Shown here: positions 9,601 to 17,261 of the stretch, piece after piece | How positions within the stretch are numbered: position 1 is the first letter of the stretch | Layout: each line of letters starts with the position of its first letter | Program-made: the position numbers and the translations under genes | From: Planctomycetia bacterium | GTDB taxonomy: Bacteria; Planctomycetota; Planctomycetia; Pirellulales; Thermoguttaceae | Assembly: GCA_030537455.1 (NCBI GenBank) | Contig: JAUNMR010000013.1 | Location: forward strand, 35,540-84,252 | Direction of reading: 5' to 3' | DNA length: 48,713 bases | The notes under the pieces: generated by a model | What the model was told of the DNA's origin: nothing | Seen by the model: only the letters and a program-made list of their open reading frames with translations | The model's database searches: none

Positions 9601-9744
9601 CCTCAGGAGGTTCTTTCCGACGCGCTCAAGAACGACGCGAACTTCACAGCCAGTTCCAACGGCTATTGGACGTTCGCCGAAAAGAAGGTTCCATTGAAAC
9701 GTAAGACGTCCGCGGCGTCTAAGAAGCGCGGTGGCAGAGGTTAG
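6691..9744 (+). CDS. Unrecognised 1017-aa repeat protein with AT-hook linker
   Basis: I do not recognise this protein. It has no signal peptide or membrane segment. Residues 1-95 are hydrophilic, rich in Tyr, Arg, Asp and Glu. Predicted helical modules of about 60-70 residues recur at 98-158, 305-360, 378-440, 452-516 and 796-866; shared features are an aromatic-Pro pair (YP/FP), an F/K-rich helix (FAEFRRFM, LTKFKHIL) and a final helix ending in a Gly or Phe-rich turn (LKQYVSYAG, LKEIFLAAGG). A second module type at about 521-645 recurs at 871-998 (IYYQKLYAKN with IYFDVFLARL; SFPEYRFYPHF with FYPDYFFHEDY; FVPQELIEWVL with YVPQEVLSDAL). The linker between the halves is basic and disordered and contains RRRGRPKGS (749-757), a textbook AT-hook core. 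The C-terminus is also basic (KKRGGRG). DNA or nucleoid binding is inferred from the hook only. It stands alone between opposite-strand genes. Confidence 0.85.
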   Translation: MSHYNEDDYSDSTYRRGRDDYRRNYREPNSSRSQRYARDSERFNASEGSDAYVEPSQDESHDWQEYEEYSQERDAVQDRDYDEEQYTKYNRPNPYHFPLKNVIDAVNDLLNTKYPHKALNTKSQFDEFHHLLIERVPEPTRAFTDRQLKSYLFYAGVTLLGHLAPRSERPNAVALDSDQDNSADNSSEAIDDDDSELIVDPTSVVTSSDGETTPAASGSRSFAEEYESYEPVDMHPGFSVDGDDSHEEAHVEEANATQTSPRQLELFDVHSPALRPDTRRKNNEPIQARASSATEEAEEPSLAEAQSVARDVIHLYFPSNVIHPGVEFAEFRRFMELNFPGKRLTDDRLKQYVSYAGASVASIGTDDVTQVNQQSVTRSVYVKIANHVLSTTFPDTLFLPDLSDFRRFRIRFEQEAGDAERLTDDELKEIFLAAGGRFYEEVAPVKPQRKLVRSVLIRKVLQEHFPAGLDPKSSEDLLAFRKFAAELGTEFDQPEDKLVTIIRRCSFTFHDKLYSVSDDNRRRVKDSIVAPFTVGARVIYYQKLYAKNGWFSRKIEDNADLFVYLVADSFPEYRFYPHFMLSEDALLPSGFEFLLVKSEIERVWGNLPVITGEELASRLFVPQELIEWVLAYDTSTYVVKDNGFARKPNSSELTAAELKTLNAQFVEAFARVPSDYRSVSGSEFALRLNGEEVESKDEESNDDSEAEPVVKRRYARRAKASLEDNSPSEVANDTVATQPEEAPVESQPRRRGRPKGSTKGSSVAKSSSLTKSTGRASRRKTSDTSDEQVSDETRSMIAQNPEIGQMIARVLARSFPEGFDLSSSTELTKFKHILAKHNPDFNCTKPKLLELVKVVGFLCEGRYYVISKRTSSTIKETVNEWFQSGNLLIYFDVFLARLNARMGSQAIPNVAVLKNRLRKFYPDYFFHEDYFEEKGRRGLKLNRKVLSDLCNNWDGSVARRIGDLLELIYVPQEVLSDALKNDANFTASSNGYWTFAEKKVPLKRKTSAASKKRGGRG

Positions 9745-10180
9745 AAGCGGTTTCGTAATTCCCCTCTGGCAGTTCGAGTATTCCAGTTCCATATAATACG
9801 TGAATTTAGAACGATTCCTTCGACCTTCGGAGGAATCATTATGCAGAAGCGTATGTAACTGGAAGAGCGCCAACAGCTGAATAATGGTCGAAATATCGCG
9901 TTTTTTTAACGACGCGGGTTCCGCCCGTAGGCTTAAGCCAAGCGTAAATAGCACAGGGTCGTCCTTGAGAGGGCTTCAGCTGGATTATTTCAATGGCAGG
10001 GAGAGTTATGAAATAGCTTCTAATGTAAAACAGCGCTAACGTTGTATTCGAGCTTAATCAAAGAGGACGCTACGAATGATTTCGTGGCTTCCTCTTCGTT
10101 TTACGGCGGATATTGCGCGGATTGACCACGCTATTGCAGTTAAGCGTTTATTCTTCGAGGTTTATGCGCTTACCGTCGTC
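9745..10180. other. 436-bp gap between convergent genes
   Basis: Lies between the ends of the repeat-protein gene and ispH. Apart from the hairpin at 9813-9837 and a T7 run near 9901-9907 without a clear stem, I see no gene or structure. Confidence 0.5.
9813..9837 (+). terminator. Stem-loop after the repeat-protein gene
   Basis: GATTCCTTCG pairs with CGGAGGAATC (one G-U pair) around loop ACCTT, 68 bases after the stop codon. The following bases ATTATGC are not a strong U-tract, so termination efficiency is doubtful. Confidence 0.45.
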
Positions 10181-11029
10181 TTAGACGTCGCGCAGGAACT
10201 GGGCGCACATTTGCACAACGCTTTCCGGAGCGCTTGCGCCTGCAGTGAGCAGTACAGAACTGTTCGGCGTGAGTTTACCCCAGGGAATGTCGTTTACCCC
10301 GTCGACGAGGTAGGCAGGCACGCCGACGGACTGCGCGATTTCGGCTAGTCGTCTGGAATTAGAGCTGTTTTGACTGCCAACGACCAGGACGACGTCGTGA
10401 CCTGGCGCTAGTCGTCGCACGGCGTCTTGACGACTCTGGGTAGCGTCGCAAATTCCAGAATTGCCAGGCTCTTGCAGTTGCGGAAATCGAGTCTTTAGCG
10501 CCGCGACGATCTCTTCAACCTCCGCGACGGTCAGCGTTGTTTGCGTAAGATAGGTCAAAGGTTGGTCAGGAGCGAAGTTTAACGATTCGACGTCCTCTTT
10601 GCAGGAGATCAAGGTCGCGTTGTTCGCAGCCTCGTCCAGAACGCCAACGACCTCGTCATGTCCCTTTTTGCCGATCAAGATCACATGTTTGCCGCTTTCG
10701 ACAAAGATGTGCATTTGCAAATGTATGCGGTGCACGAGCGGACAGGTTGCGTCGATCGTGTTCATATTGCGCTGTGCGGCGATTTCTCGTATCTGCGGCG
10801 AGACGCCGTGCGCGGAGAAAAGCAACGTGGCGCCGTCGGGCGCCATATCGATCGAGTCGATAAAGACGACGCCGCGTCTTTCAAAGCTCCGTGCAATCCA
10901 TGTGTTATGCACGATTTCGTGATACACGTAGATTGGTTCGCGCGTCTGATTGACGAGGTTATTGAGGATATTAATCGCGCGATTGACGCCGGCGCAAAAA
11001 CCGCGCGGTTCTGCTAACGTCACTTTCAT
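10181..11029 (-). CDS. ispH: 4-hydroxy-3-methylbut-2-enyl diphosphate reductase
   Basis: Last enzyme of the MEP isoprenoid pathway: a cytosolic [4Fe-4S] protein that reduces HMBPP to IPP and DMAPP. The 282-residue length is normal. The three cluster cysteines are present at Cys12 (GFCAGV), Cys96 (DATCPLVH) and Cys194 (GICDATQSRQ), and the catalytic Glu126 lies in KKGHDEVVG. Starting at ATG 11029 puts Cys12, Cys96 and Glu126 at the same numbers as in the E. coli enzyme, which supports the start. It lies 57 bp after hisS on the same strand and is probably co-transcribed with it. The preceding pathway enzyme, ispG, is at 34031-35185. Confidence 0.97.
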   Translation of the reverse strand: MKVTLAEPRGFCAGVNRAINILNNLVNQTREPIYVYHEIVHNTWIARSFERRGVVFIDSIDMAPDGATLLFSAHGVSPQIREIAAQRNMNTIDATCPLVHRIHLQMHIFVESGKHVILIGKKGHDEVVGVLDEAANNATLISCKEDVESLNFAPDQPLTYLTQTTLTVAEVEEIVAALKTRFPQLQEPGNSGICDATQSRQDAVRRLAPGHDVVLVVGSQNSSNSRRLAEIAQSVGVPAYLVDGVNDIPWGKLTPNSSVLLTAGASAPESVVQMCAQFLRDV

Positions 11030-11086
11030 GGCGAAACCTCCACACTAAGGAGCAAAACGCATGTACAGTGTAGACGCAACACGTGT

Positions 11087-12460
11087 CTAACTATTGAGCG
11101 CGTTGAGGATAGTATCGGCGAGCGTGTCATAGTCGAGCGCTACGTCCGTTTGATCGCCTTTTTGCAGATCCTTGAGATTGACCTTTCCTTGTTCGGCTTC
11201 TTCTGAGCCGAGTACAATCGCGAAACGGAATCCCTTTTTGTCGGCATATTTGAGTTGCGCGCCGAGTTTTTTCGGTTCCGGGTACAGTTCTACGCCGACG
11301 CCTCGTTCACGTAACTGGCGCGCTAGCACGACGTATTGAGTAGTCAACGCTTCGTCGAAGAGCGGAATAAAGACGCTGACAGGCGTAGCGGTCTTTTCGA
11401 GCATTCCCAGTTCTTCCAGCCCGGCGAAGAGTCTGTCGAGTCCCAGGGAAGCGCCGACGCCTGGCATTTTTTGCTTCGTGAATAGTTCCGCAAGGTTGTC
11501 ATACCGACCGCCGCTGCAAACGCTTCCTAATTGCGGAAATTCCGTGAGGAAGGTTTCGAAGATAGTACCGGTGTAATAGTCGAGTCCACGCGCGATCGAG
11601 ACGTCGATAGCAAAGCGTTCGGCGGGAATGCCTGCGGTCTTAGTGGCGTCGAGGATTTGTCGCAGTTCCGACACGCCCTCGAGACCGAGCTGAGAATCTT
11701 TCAGTTGCGTTTCAAGGTTCGCGAGGATCTGGTCGTTATTCCCTTGTACCGACGCGATTTGCAGGATCGCGCGCGCTTGTTCTTCGGAGGCATTGGCGGT
11801 CTTCTGCATTTCCTCAACAACCGCGTCGGCTCCGATTTTCGCGAGTTTGTCGAGCGCGCGTAACACCGGGGTGGAGTATTCCGAAAGGTTCAGTTTCTCC
11901 AGAGCGCCGTTGAGGATCTTGCGACTATTGACGTGAATTTGAAACTTCGTAAAGGACGCGTCGCTACGCAGGTCAACGCGTTCCATGATATCGTTAATGA
12001 CCATAGCGGTTTCCAAGTCGGAAACAATACCAGTGGTTCCAATGACGTCGAAGTCACACTGCATGAACTCGCGATAACGTCCCGCTTGTGTGTTCTCTCC
12101 TCGCCAGACCTTAGCGAGGTGGTAGCGCTTAAAGGGCAGTCCCAGTTCGGCGTTGTGCTGCGCGGCGAATCGCGCAAATGGAACGGTGAGGTCAAATCTC
12201 ATTCCGACGTCGCGTCCGCCGGAGTCTTGGAAACGATAGAGCTGTTTGTCAGTTTCGTCGCTTCCTTTTCCGGTGAGGATTTCGAGATATTCCAGCACGG
12301 GAGTGTCGATCGGGCTGTATCCGTAACTGCGATAGACGTCGACGACACGCGCAATGAGTTGCTCGCGCGGAATCATAGTTTCAGGCAGGAAATCACGAAA
12401 ACCTTTGAGAGTTCGCGGTTCGATAAGCTTTTTTTTAGGCGTTTTATCTTGTGAAGACAC
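11087..12460 (-). CDS. hisS: Histidyl-tRNA synthetase
   Basis: Class II aminoacyl-tRNA synthetase charging tRNA-His in the cytosol. The product has about 457 residues. The start region TLKGFRDFLPE is the typical HisRS motif 1 lead-in. Motif 2 is visible as VWRGENTQAGRYREFMQCDFD-like sequence (given in parts: KVWRGENTQ, REFMQCDFDV), and the HisRS-specific histidine-binding loop is RGLDYYTGTIFE. The C-terminal anticodon-binding domain follows (PVSVFIPLF to the end). The frame also opens at a TTG at 12472, but GTG 12460 is preceded by GAGG at good spacing and is preferred. The aldolase gene lies upstream and ispH downstream on the same strand. Confidence 0.95.
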   Translation of the reverse strand: MSSQDKTPKKKLIEPRTLKGFRDFLPETMIPREQLIARVVDVYRSYGYSPIDTPVLEYLEILTGKGSDETDKQLYRFQDSGGRDVGMRFDLTVPFARFAAQHNAELGLPFKRYHLAKVWRGENTQAGRYREFMQCDFDVIGTTGIVSDLETAMVINDIMERVDLRSDASFTKFQIHVNSRKILNGALEKLNLSEYSTPVLRALDKLAKIGADAVVEEMQKTANASEEQARAILQIASVQGNNDQILANLETQLKDSQLGLEGVSELRQILDATKTAGIPAERFAIDVSIARGLDYYTGTIFETFLTEFPQLGSVCSGGRYDNLAELFTKQKMPGVGASLGLDRLFAGLEELGMLEKTATPVSVFIPLFDEALTTQYVVLARQLRERGVGVELYPEPKKLGAQLKYADKKGFRFAIVLGSEEAEQGKVNLKDLQKGDQTDVALDYDTLADTILNALNS

Positions 12461-12561
12461 GTCTGACCTCAATGACCGTCGCGCGCGTGAGGAGGTAAAA
12501 CCGACGTCATAGCGCGCGAGTGGGAAAAACGAAAAATCAAAAGGAGTTTAAAAACGTAGCG

Positions 12562-13536
12562 TTACTTTTGCGCTTCGAGTTGATCGAAGAGGTCACAGAC
12601 CCGGTCTCTGGTATCGAGGTCTTTTCGTGCGTCGATTGCCGCCTTTGGGTGAACGTTATGTTGACCGGTGAGCATGAATTCGGCGAAGGGTCCCCATTCG
12701 ATCTGTTGACGCAACGCAATAAACTCTTGCTGTAAGAGTTTGTAAATTGGACGGATGCGATATTGTTCGACGTTGACCGCGCCGAGTAGTAATTCCATAG
12801 GGCAATTTCCGGCGCCGCGACCTAGACCGCCGACGGTGGCGTCAACACGCGTGGCGCCGCATTGGATCGACTTGAGAGTATTAGCGAACGCCAGTTGCAG
12901 ATTGTTATGCGCGTGCATACCGACTTCTTTGCCACTGTCTTGCGCGTAGTTAAGGTATTTCTGCGTCAGGTATTCCGCTTGCGAGGGAATGATAGCGCCG
13001 AAGGAGTCGACAATGACAAAGACGCTCGCGGGCGAGGTTGACAGTCGTTGCAAGACCGAATCGAGAATCGGCTCTTCCAGGGCGGTAACGGCCATGAGAT
13101 TAGCGGAAACTTCGTATCCTTTGTTCCAAGCGTCGTCGATCATCGCGAGCGCTTCGTCGACCTGATGAGCATAGAACGCGACGCGAATCATGTCCAAGGG
13201 GCTTTGCGCACAAGGAACGACGTCGGTTTTCCATTCAGATTTTCCGGCGTCGACCATGCATGAGAGTTTGATCTTTGCCTCAGGCGCGTCGTCGACGATA
13301 CGGCGGATCACGTCTTCTTTACAGTATTTCCAATCGCCGAACTCGTCGGGCGCGAAGATTTTATCAGAGTTCTTATAGCCAATTTCAATATAGTCAACTT
13401 TCGCGTCGGCACAGGCACGATACAGCGCGAGTACAAACTCGAAACTAAAGCGGTGTGAGTTGACTAGACCGCCGTCGCGAATGGTGCAATCGAGTGTCTT
13501 AATCTTGGGATTTTTTATTTTCCACTGCTCGTTCAT
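12562..13536 (-). CDS. HMGL-like DRE-TIM aldolase, DmpG-type
   Basis: A 324-residue metal-dependent TIM-barrel aldolase of the HMGL-like group. The N-terminus has the DRE-type metal-binding motif (LDCTIRDGG, about 15-23), and the second metal-ligand motif appears as GMHAHNNLQLAFAN (about 200). This pattern is closer to 4-hydroxy-2-oxovalerate aldolases than to HMG-CoA lyase or isopropylmalate synthase. No aldehyde dehydrogenase partner gene, normally found beside DmpG, is nearby, so the reaction is unknown. ATG 13536 has an AAGG site seven bases upstream. It is the first gene of a likely aldolase-hisS-ispH transcript. Confidence 0.85.
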   Translation of the reverse strand: MNEQWKIKNPKIKTLDCTIRDGGLVNSHRFSFEFVLALYRACADAKVDYIEIGYKNSDKIFAPDEFGDWKYCKEDVIRRIVDDAPEAKIKLSCMVDAGKSEWKTDVVPCAQSPLDMIRVAFYAHQVDEALAMIDDAWNKGYEVSANLMAVTALEEPILDSVLQRLSTSPASVFVIVDSFGAIIPSQAEYLTQKYLNYAQDSGKEVGMHAHNNLQLAFANTLKSIQCGATRVDATVGGLGRGAGNCPMELLLGAVNVEQYRIRPIYKLLQQEFIALRQQIEWGPFAEFMLTGQHNVHPKAAIDARKDLDTRDRVCDLFDQLEAQK

Positions 13537-13657
13537 AATGATACCTTTTTATATGCCGACGTAGCGAGCGTTAAGCTCTTAGATTAAATTTACCTAAAGT
13601 CTCTTTGACGTCAAGCAGATTTATTGTCAACGTAGGTTATACGACGCGACGTTACAA

Positions 13658-13684
13658 TTGACGCGATAGTTCAGACGTTATAAT
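13658..13684 (+). promoter_or_regulatory. Candidate promoter for dus
   Basis: TTGACG (13658-13663) and TATAAT (13679-13684) with a short 15-bp spacer, 70 bases before the preferred dus start. Both hexamers are good; the spacing lowers confidence. Confidence 0.4.
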
Positions 13685-13753
13685 AGATTGGTCGCGGCGC
13701 AGGCGAGTTCTTTCCATTCCATCTGTTCTGTTGAAAAGAGATTAGGTTTAATT

Positions 13754-14776
13754 GTGAAGCAATCATTTAAAATCGGCGAGTTAGAAGTCAGTCCCCCAGT
13801 GCTTTCCGCGCCGATGGCGGGTTATACGAACTATGCGTATCGCGAGCTTCTTCGTCGGCTCGGCGGGGTCGGTTTGATCGCGACGGAAATGGTGAGCGCG
13901 CGTGCCTTTGTGTATATGGGCGAACGTGGCGAGGAGGAGCCGTCTCGTTTGTGGGGCGTCAGCGAGGAACCGCGACCGCTTTCGGTTCAGATTTGGGACA
14001 ATTGCCCCGAGACGCTCGAGGAACTTGCTGGACGCTTGGCGCATGAACGTCATGTGAGCGTAGTTGATCTGAATTTCGGCTGCCCGGCGCCGGCGATTGC
14101 CAAGAGATCGGCGAGCGGTTCCTACCTTCTACGCGAACCTGAGCGCGTTGGGGCGCTGGTGGAGCGTGTGGCAAAGGTCTGCGCGCCAGTTCCCGCCACC
14201 GCGAAGATTCGTCTAGGATTGACTCAGGATACCATTAACGCGTGCGACGTGGCGCAGGCGGTGGAAGAGGCAGGCGGGGCGGCGCTTACGATTCACGGTC
14301 GCACAGCTAGTCAGATGTACTCCGGTTCCGCCGATTGGGACGCAATTGCCAAAGTGAAAGGGGTTCTTAAACGTATTCCTCTGATAGGCAACGGCGACAT
14401 TAAGACGTGGCAGGACGCCGTGTCGCGTTTTGAGCGCTATCCAGTCGACGGGGTGATGATCGGTCGCGCCGGATTGGAGCGTCCATGGCTGTTTCGTCAA
14501 ATCCGCGACGCATTGTCAGGCAAGATTCCGGAGCCGGAACCACCGCTCGATTATCAGCGCGAGCTTTTGCTCATGCATTTCCGCTTAGTATCGGAACGCT
14601 TTGGGGTTGATCGCGGAGTGATTCTCATGCGGAAATTTGCGTGTAATTACTCCAAGGGTCGCCCGAACGGTCGTGCGTTTCGCGATAAAATCGCACGCGT
14701 GTCGAGCGAGTCGGAATTTTTATCGGTCGTTGAAAAGGAATTTGGCGTGGATCGCACGTCCTCTCGGGGAGAATAG
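13754..14776 (+). CDS. dus: tRNA-dihydrouridine synthase
   Basis: FMN-dependent enzyme that reduces specific uridines in tRNA to dihydrouridine. The 340-residue product begins KQSFKIGELEV and shows the family signatures PVLSAPMAGYTNYAYR (FMN site), TEMVSARA, NFGCPAPAIAKRSASGSYLL (catalytic Cys in GCPAP) and HGRTASQMYSGSADWD, then IPLIGNGDI and GVMIGRAGLERPW. The longest frame opens at TTG 13688, but the 22 extra residues do not match the family; GTG 13754 is preferred, with TAGG upstream. It is divergent from the aldolase gene. Which uridine is modified cannot be told. Confidence 0.93.
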   Translation: MKQSFKIGELEVSPPVLSAPMAGYTNYAYRELLRRLGGVGLIATEMVSARAFVYMGERGEEEPSRLWGVSEEPRPLSVQIWDNCPETLEELAGRLAHERHVSVVDLNFGCPAPAIAKRSASGSYLLREPERVGALVERVAKVCAPVPATAKIRLGLTQDTINACDVAQAVEEAGGAALTIHGRTASQMYSGSADWDAIAKVKGVLKRIPLIGNGDIKTWQDAVSRFERYPVDGVMIGRAGLERPWLFRQIRDALSGKIPEPEPPLDYQRELLLMHFRLVSERFGVDRGVILMRKFACNYSKGRPNGRAFRDKIARVSSESEFLSVVEKEFGVDRTSSRGE

Positions 14777-14835
14777 CGATTTTGATCGGCTAACCAGCTA
14801 TTTCACAGAATTTTGGGAGATTATACAGACTGACC

Positions 14836-14864
14836 TTGACGGGCTTTGTAATAATGACTATTCT
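14836..14864 (+). promoter_or_regulatory. Candidate promoter for fabH
   Basis: TTGACG, a 17-bp spacer and TATTCT, in the gap after dus. Transcription would start near 14871, giving a leader of about 80 nt that contains a small GC-rich hairpin near 14865-14892. Confidence 0.5.
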
Positions 14865-14949
14865 CGGCGCGGCTTGGCGTACGTATGCGCCGTAAGAGCC
14901 GTTGTTGGAGAGAATAGAGAGATAACCCGAAATAGTTTGAGTCAAATCC

Positions 14950-15960
14950 ATGGTTCGTGTGATAATAGTCGGCACCGGCTCCTACCTTCCAGAGCGCGTC
15001 ATGACCAACGACGAGTTGGCACAGCGGATACCTAAGACTTCAGACGAATGGATCTATAGCCACACCGGTATTCATGCGCGTCATTTGGCGGCGCCGGACG
15101 AATCGGCTTCGGCAATGGGCGCGATTGCGGCTCGTCGTGCGCTGGAGCAGGCAGGCGTAGAACCGGAGGAATTGGGGCTGATTATAGTGAGCACCGCGAC
15201 TCCCGACTATGCGCCCACGCCCTTGACCGCTTGCGTTTTGCAGGATATTCTCCACGCGGACAACGCGGCGGCGTTCGATATGAGCGCGGCGTGCTGTGGT
15301 TTTATTTATAACCTTGAAATCGCGAAGAATTTCTATTCTAACCCGAATTTCCGTAAACCGATTCTGCTGGTTGCAAGCGAAGTGATGTCGCGTAAGGTCG
15401 ACTGGGACGACTACAAGACGTGTATTCTCTTCGGGGACGGCGCCGGCGCGGTCGTTGTTAAGCCTGTCTATGACGATACCGAAGAGGCGCGACTCTATCC
15501 GACCAGCGGCGTGATCGACTCGGTCATGATGGCGGACGGTCACAGCGGTAAATGCCTGCTTCTGGAAGGGGGATGTCGTTCGGAAGATTCGCTTCATCAT
15601 CCTCTCGCGCACGTCTTACAGATGGGCGGACAGCAGGTCTACTCCTTTGCAGTCAAGGCGATCGTTGAGGTTGTGACGAAGCTTATGGCGCAGAATAATT
15701 TGACCTATGCTGATCTTGCGCGTATTATTCCTCACCAGGCAAACTACCGAATTATTCACACGGCCGGTGGTAAACTTGGTTTTGAAAACGACGATATGTT
15801 CTATATCAACGTAGAGCGCGTTGCGAATACAGCGTCGGCCTCAATTCCCATAGCTCTGGACGAGATGAATCGCGGCGGTCAGTTGCATCGCGGAGACAAG
15901 CTAATAGTCGCGGGCTTTGGCGCAGGCTTGACGTACGGCGGCAACTACATTATCTGGTAG
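14950..15960 (+). CDS. fabH: 3-oxoacyl-ACP synthase III
   Basis: Thiolase-fold enzyme that starts fatty acid synthesis by condensing an acyl-CoA with malonyl-ACP. The 336 residues carry the full catalytic triad: Cys115 in MSAACCGF, His262 in IIPHQANYR and Asn293 in VANTASASIP. The start MVRVIIVGTGSYLPERV is typical. Other hallmarks are TSDEWIYSHTGI and LFGDGAGAVVV. Two adjacent cysteines occur at the active site (Cys115-Cys116), an unusual but tolerated variant. It follows dus on the same strand and is followed by a strong hairpin terminator. Some planctomycete homologues act in other thiolase-type condensations, but the triad and length fit FabH well. Confidence 0.94.
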   Translation: MVRVIIVGTGSYLPERVMTNDELAQRIPKTSDEWIYSHTGIHARHLAAPDESASAMGAIAARRALEQAGVEPEELGLIIVSTATPDYAPTPLTACVLQDILHADNAAAFDMSAACCGFIYNLEIAKNFYSNPNFRKPILLVASEVMSRKVDWDDYKTCILFGDGAGAVVVKPVYDDTEEARLYPTSGVIDSVMMADGHSGKCLLLEGGCRSEDSLHHPLAHVLQMGGQQVYSFAVKAIVEVVTKLMAQNNLTYADLARIIPHQANYRIIHTAGGKLGFENDDMFYINVERVANTASASIPIALDEMNRGGQLHRGDKLIVAGFGAGLTYGGNYIIW

Positions 15961-15991
15961 AGTCGCATTCGGCAATTGGTTGACACATTTT

Positions 15992-16046
15992 AGGAATTTC
16001 AGACAATAACGTGCAGTCGCGTTGGTTCTGAAATTCCTCTTTTTAT
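15992..16046 (+). terminator. Strong terminator after fabH
   Basis: A perfect 12-bp stem (AGGAATTTCAGA with TCTGAAATTCCT) around a 23-base loop, followed by CTTTTTAT. It separates fabH from gmd, although a TTGACA hexamer just before it (15980-15985) hints at a possible promoter, with only a poor -10. Confidence 0.75.
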
Positions 16047-16091
16047 GAATTGCCAACGTGCGAGCAGTCACATAGAACCACGGAGCGCGCA

Positions 16092-17135
16092 ATGAAAACC
16101 TCGTTAGTCACAGGAGCCACAGGTCAGGACGGCTCTTATTTAGTTCGCAAATTACTGTCGGAAGGTCGACGCGTTTGCGCTATGTTGCGCTGTTCCTCGA
16201 CTCCACACACCGCGAGACTAGCGGATCTTACACCGGGGGTGCAAGCGAACGGCTCGGAATTGATCTATGTGCTCGGCGACCTGGGAGATTCCGCCAGTCT
16301 CCTGCGTATTCTGGAAGAATACCGACCAGAGGAGGTCTATAACCTCGCGGCGCAATCAGACGTTCGTCGTTCTTTCGACGTTCCGGAATATACCGGAGAG
16401 ATCGACGCGCTCGGCGCCTTGCGTTTGCTTGAGGGTATCCGTCAGACGGGGCTTGCTTCCACGACGCGTTATTATCAGGCGTCGACGTCGGAGCTTTTTG
16501 GCGAGGTTCGCGAGAAACCGCAACGCGAAACGACGCCATTTGCGCCCAGAAGTCCTTATGCGATCGCCAAGCTCTACGCCTATTGGACGACCGTGAACTA
16601 TCGCGAAGCCTACGGCGTCTTTGCGTGTAACGGTATCCTCTTTAACCACGAAAGTCCCATGCGCGGCGAGAATTTTGTCACGCGCAAGATTACGCGTGGC
16701 GCCACGAGAATCCGTCTGGGTTTACAGGATAAGTTGCGTATGGGTAATCTCGACGCACGACGAGACTGGGGACATGCGGAGGATTACGTCGAGGGAATGT
16801 ACCTCATGTTACAGCAGTCGACGCCGGACGACTACATTCTCGCGACCGGAGAGGAACATTCCGCACGTGAATTTTTGGAGCTTGTCTTTTCACGCCTCGA
16901 TTTCCAATTGGAATGGGAGGGTTCCGGGGTGAATGAGCGCGGGATCGATCGCAAGTCGGGCAAGACGGTCGTTGAGATCGATCCGACCTTCTTCCGACCG
17001 ACTGAGGTTAATTATCTCTGTGGGGACGCTACGAAAGCGCGTGAGAAATTACAATGGCGTGCGCGTCACAGTTTCGACGATCTCATTGACGATATGCTAC
17101 GTCACGACATGGCGCTGGCGGAGTCGGAGCGTTGA
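16092..17135 (+). CDS. gmd: GDP-mannose 4,6-dehydratase
   Basis: Short-chain dehydrogenase-type enzyme that turns GDP-D-mannose into GDP-4-keto-6-deoxymannose, the precursor of GDP-fucose, GDP-rhamnose and GDP-perosamine. The 347-residue protein shows the NADP-binding start [19 protein letters not shown], the active-site motif [15 protein letters not shown], and the YxxxK catalytic pair in [12 protein letters not shown], followed by [17 protein letters not shown]. The frame can be read from a TTG at 16050, but ATG 16092 with CGGAG seven bases upstream fits the family. No GDP-fucose synthase lies next to it, so the final sugar is unknown; the DegT aminotransferase at 28185 is too distant to be paired with confidence. 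Confidence 0.95.
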   Translation: MKTSLVTGATGQDGSYLVRKLLSEGRRVCAMLRCSSTPHTARLADLTPGVQANGSELIYVLGDLGDSASLLRILEEYRPEEVYNLAAQSDVRRSFDVPEYTGEIDALGALRLLEGIRQTGLASTTRYYQASTSELFGEVREKPQRETTPFAPRSPYAIAKLYAYWTTVNYREAYGVFACNGILFNHESPMRGENFVTRKITRGATRIRLGLQDKLRMGNLDARRDWGHAEDYVEGMYLMLQQSTPDDYILATGEEHSAREFLELVFSRLDFQLEWEGSGVNERGIDRKSGKTVVEIDPTFFRPTEVNYLCGDATKAREKLQWRARHSFDDLIDDMLRHDMALAESER

Positions 17136-17212
17136 GCGGCTGACGCTCAATAAAACGCAAGACGATAGGGCATAACGCACGACGGGAAGAGCGGCTCGTT
17201 TGCTTGATATAC

Positions 17213-17258
17213 AAAAGAGCGCCGACGCATGGCGATATGCGTCGGCGTTCAGTTTTTT
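17213..17258. terminator. Bidirectional terminator between gmd and pyridoxamine kinase
   Basis: An 11-bp perfect stem (CGCCGACGCAT with ATGCGTCGGCG, loop GGCGAT) followed on the plus strand by TCAGTTTTTTT and on the minus strand by CTCTTTTGT. It serves both converging genes. Confidence 0.85.
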
Positions 17259-17261
17259 TCG

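Noticed and set aside
10076..10348. Plus-strand frame at the end of ispH
   Set aside because: Overlaps the conserved C-terminal part of ispH on the opposite strand; no start signal.
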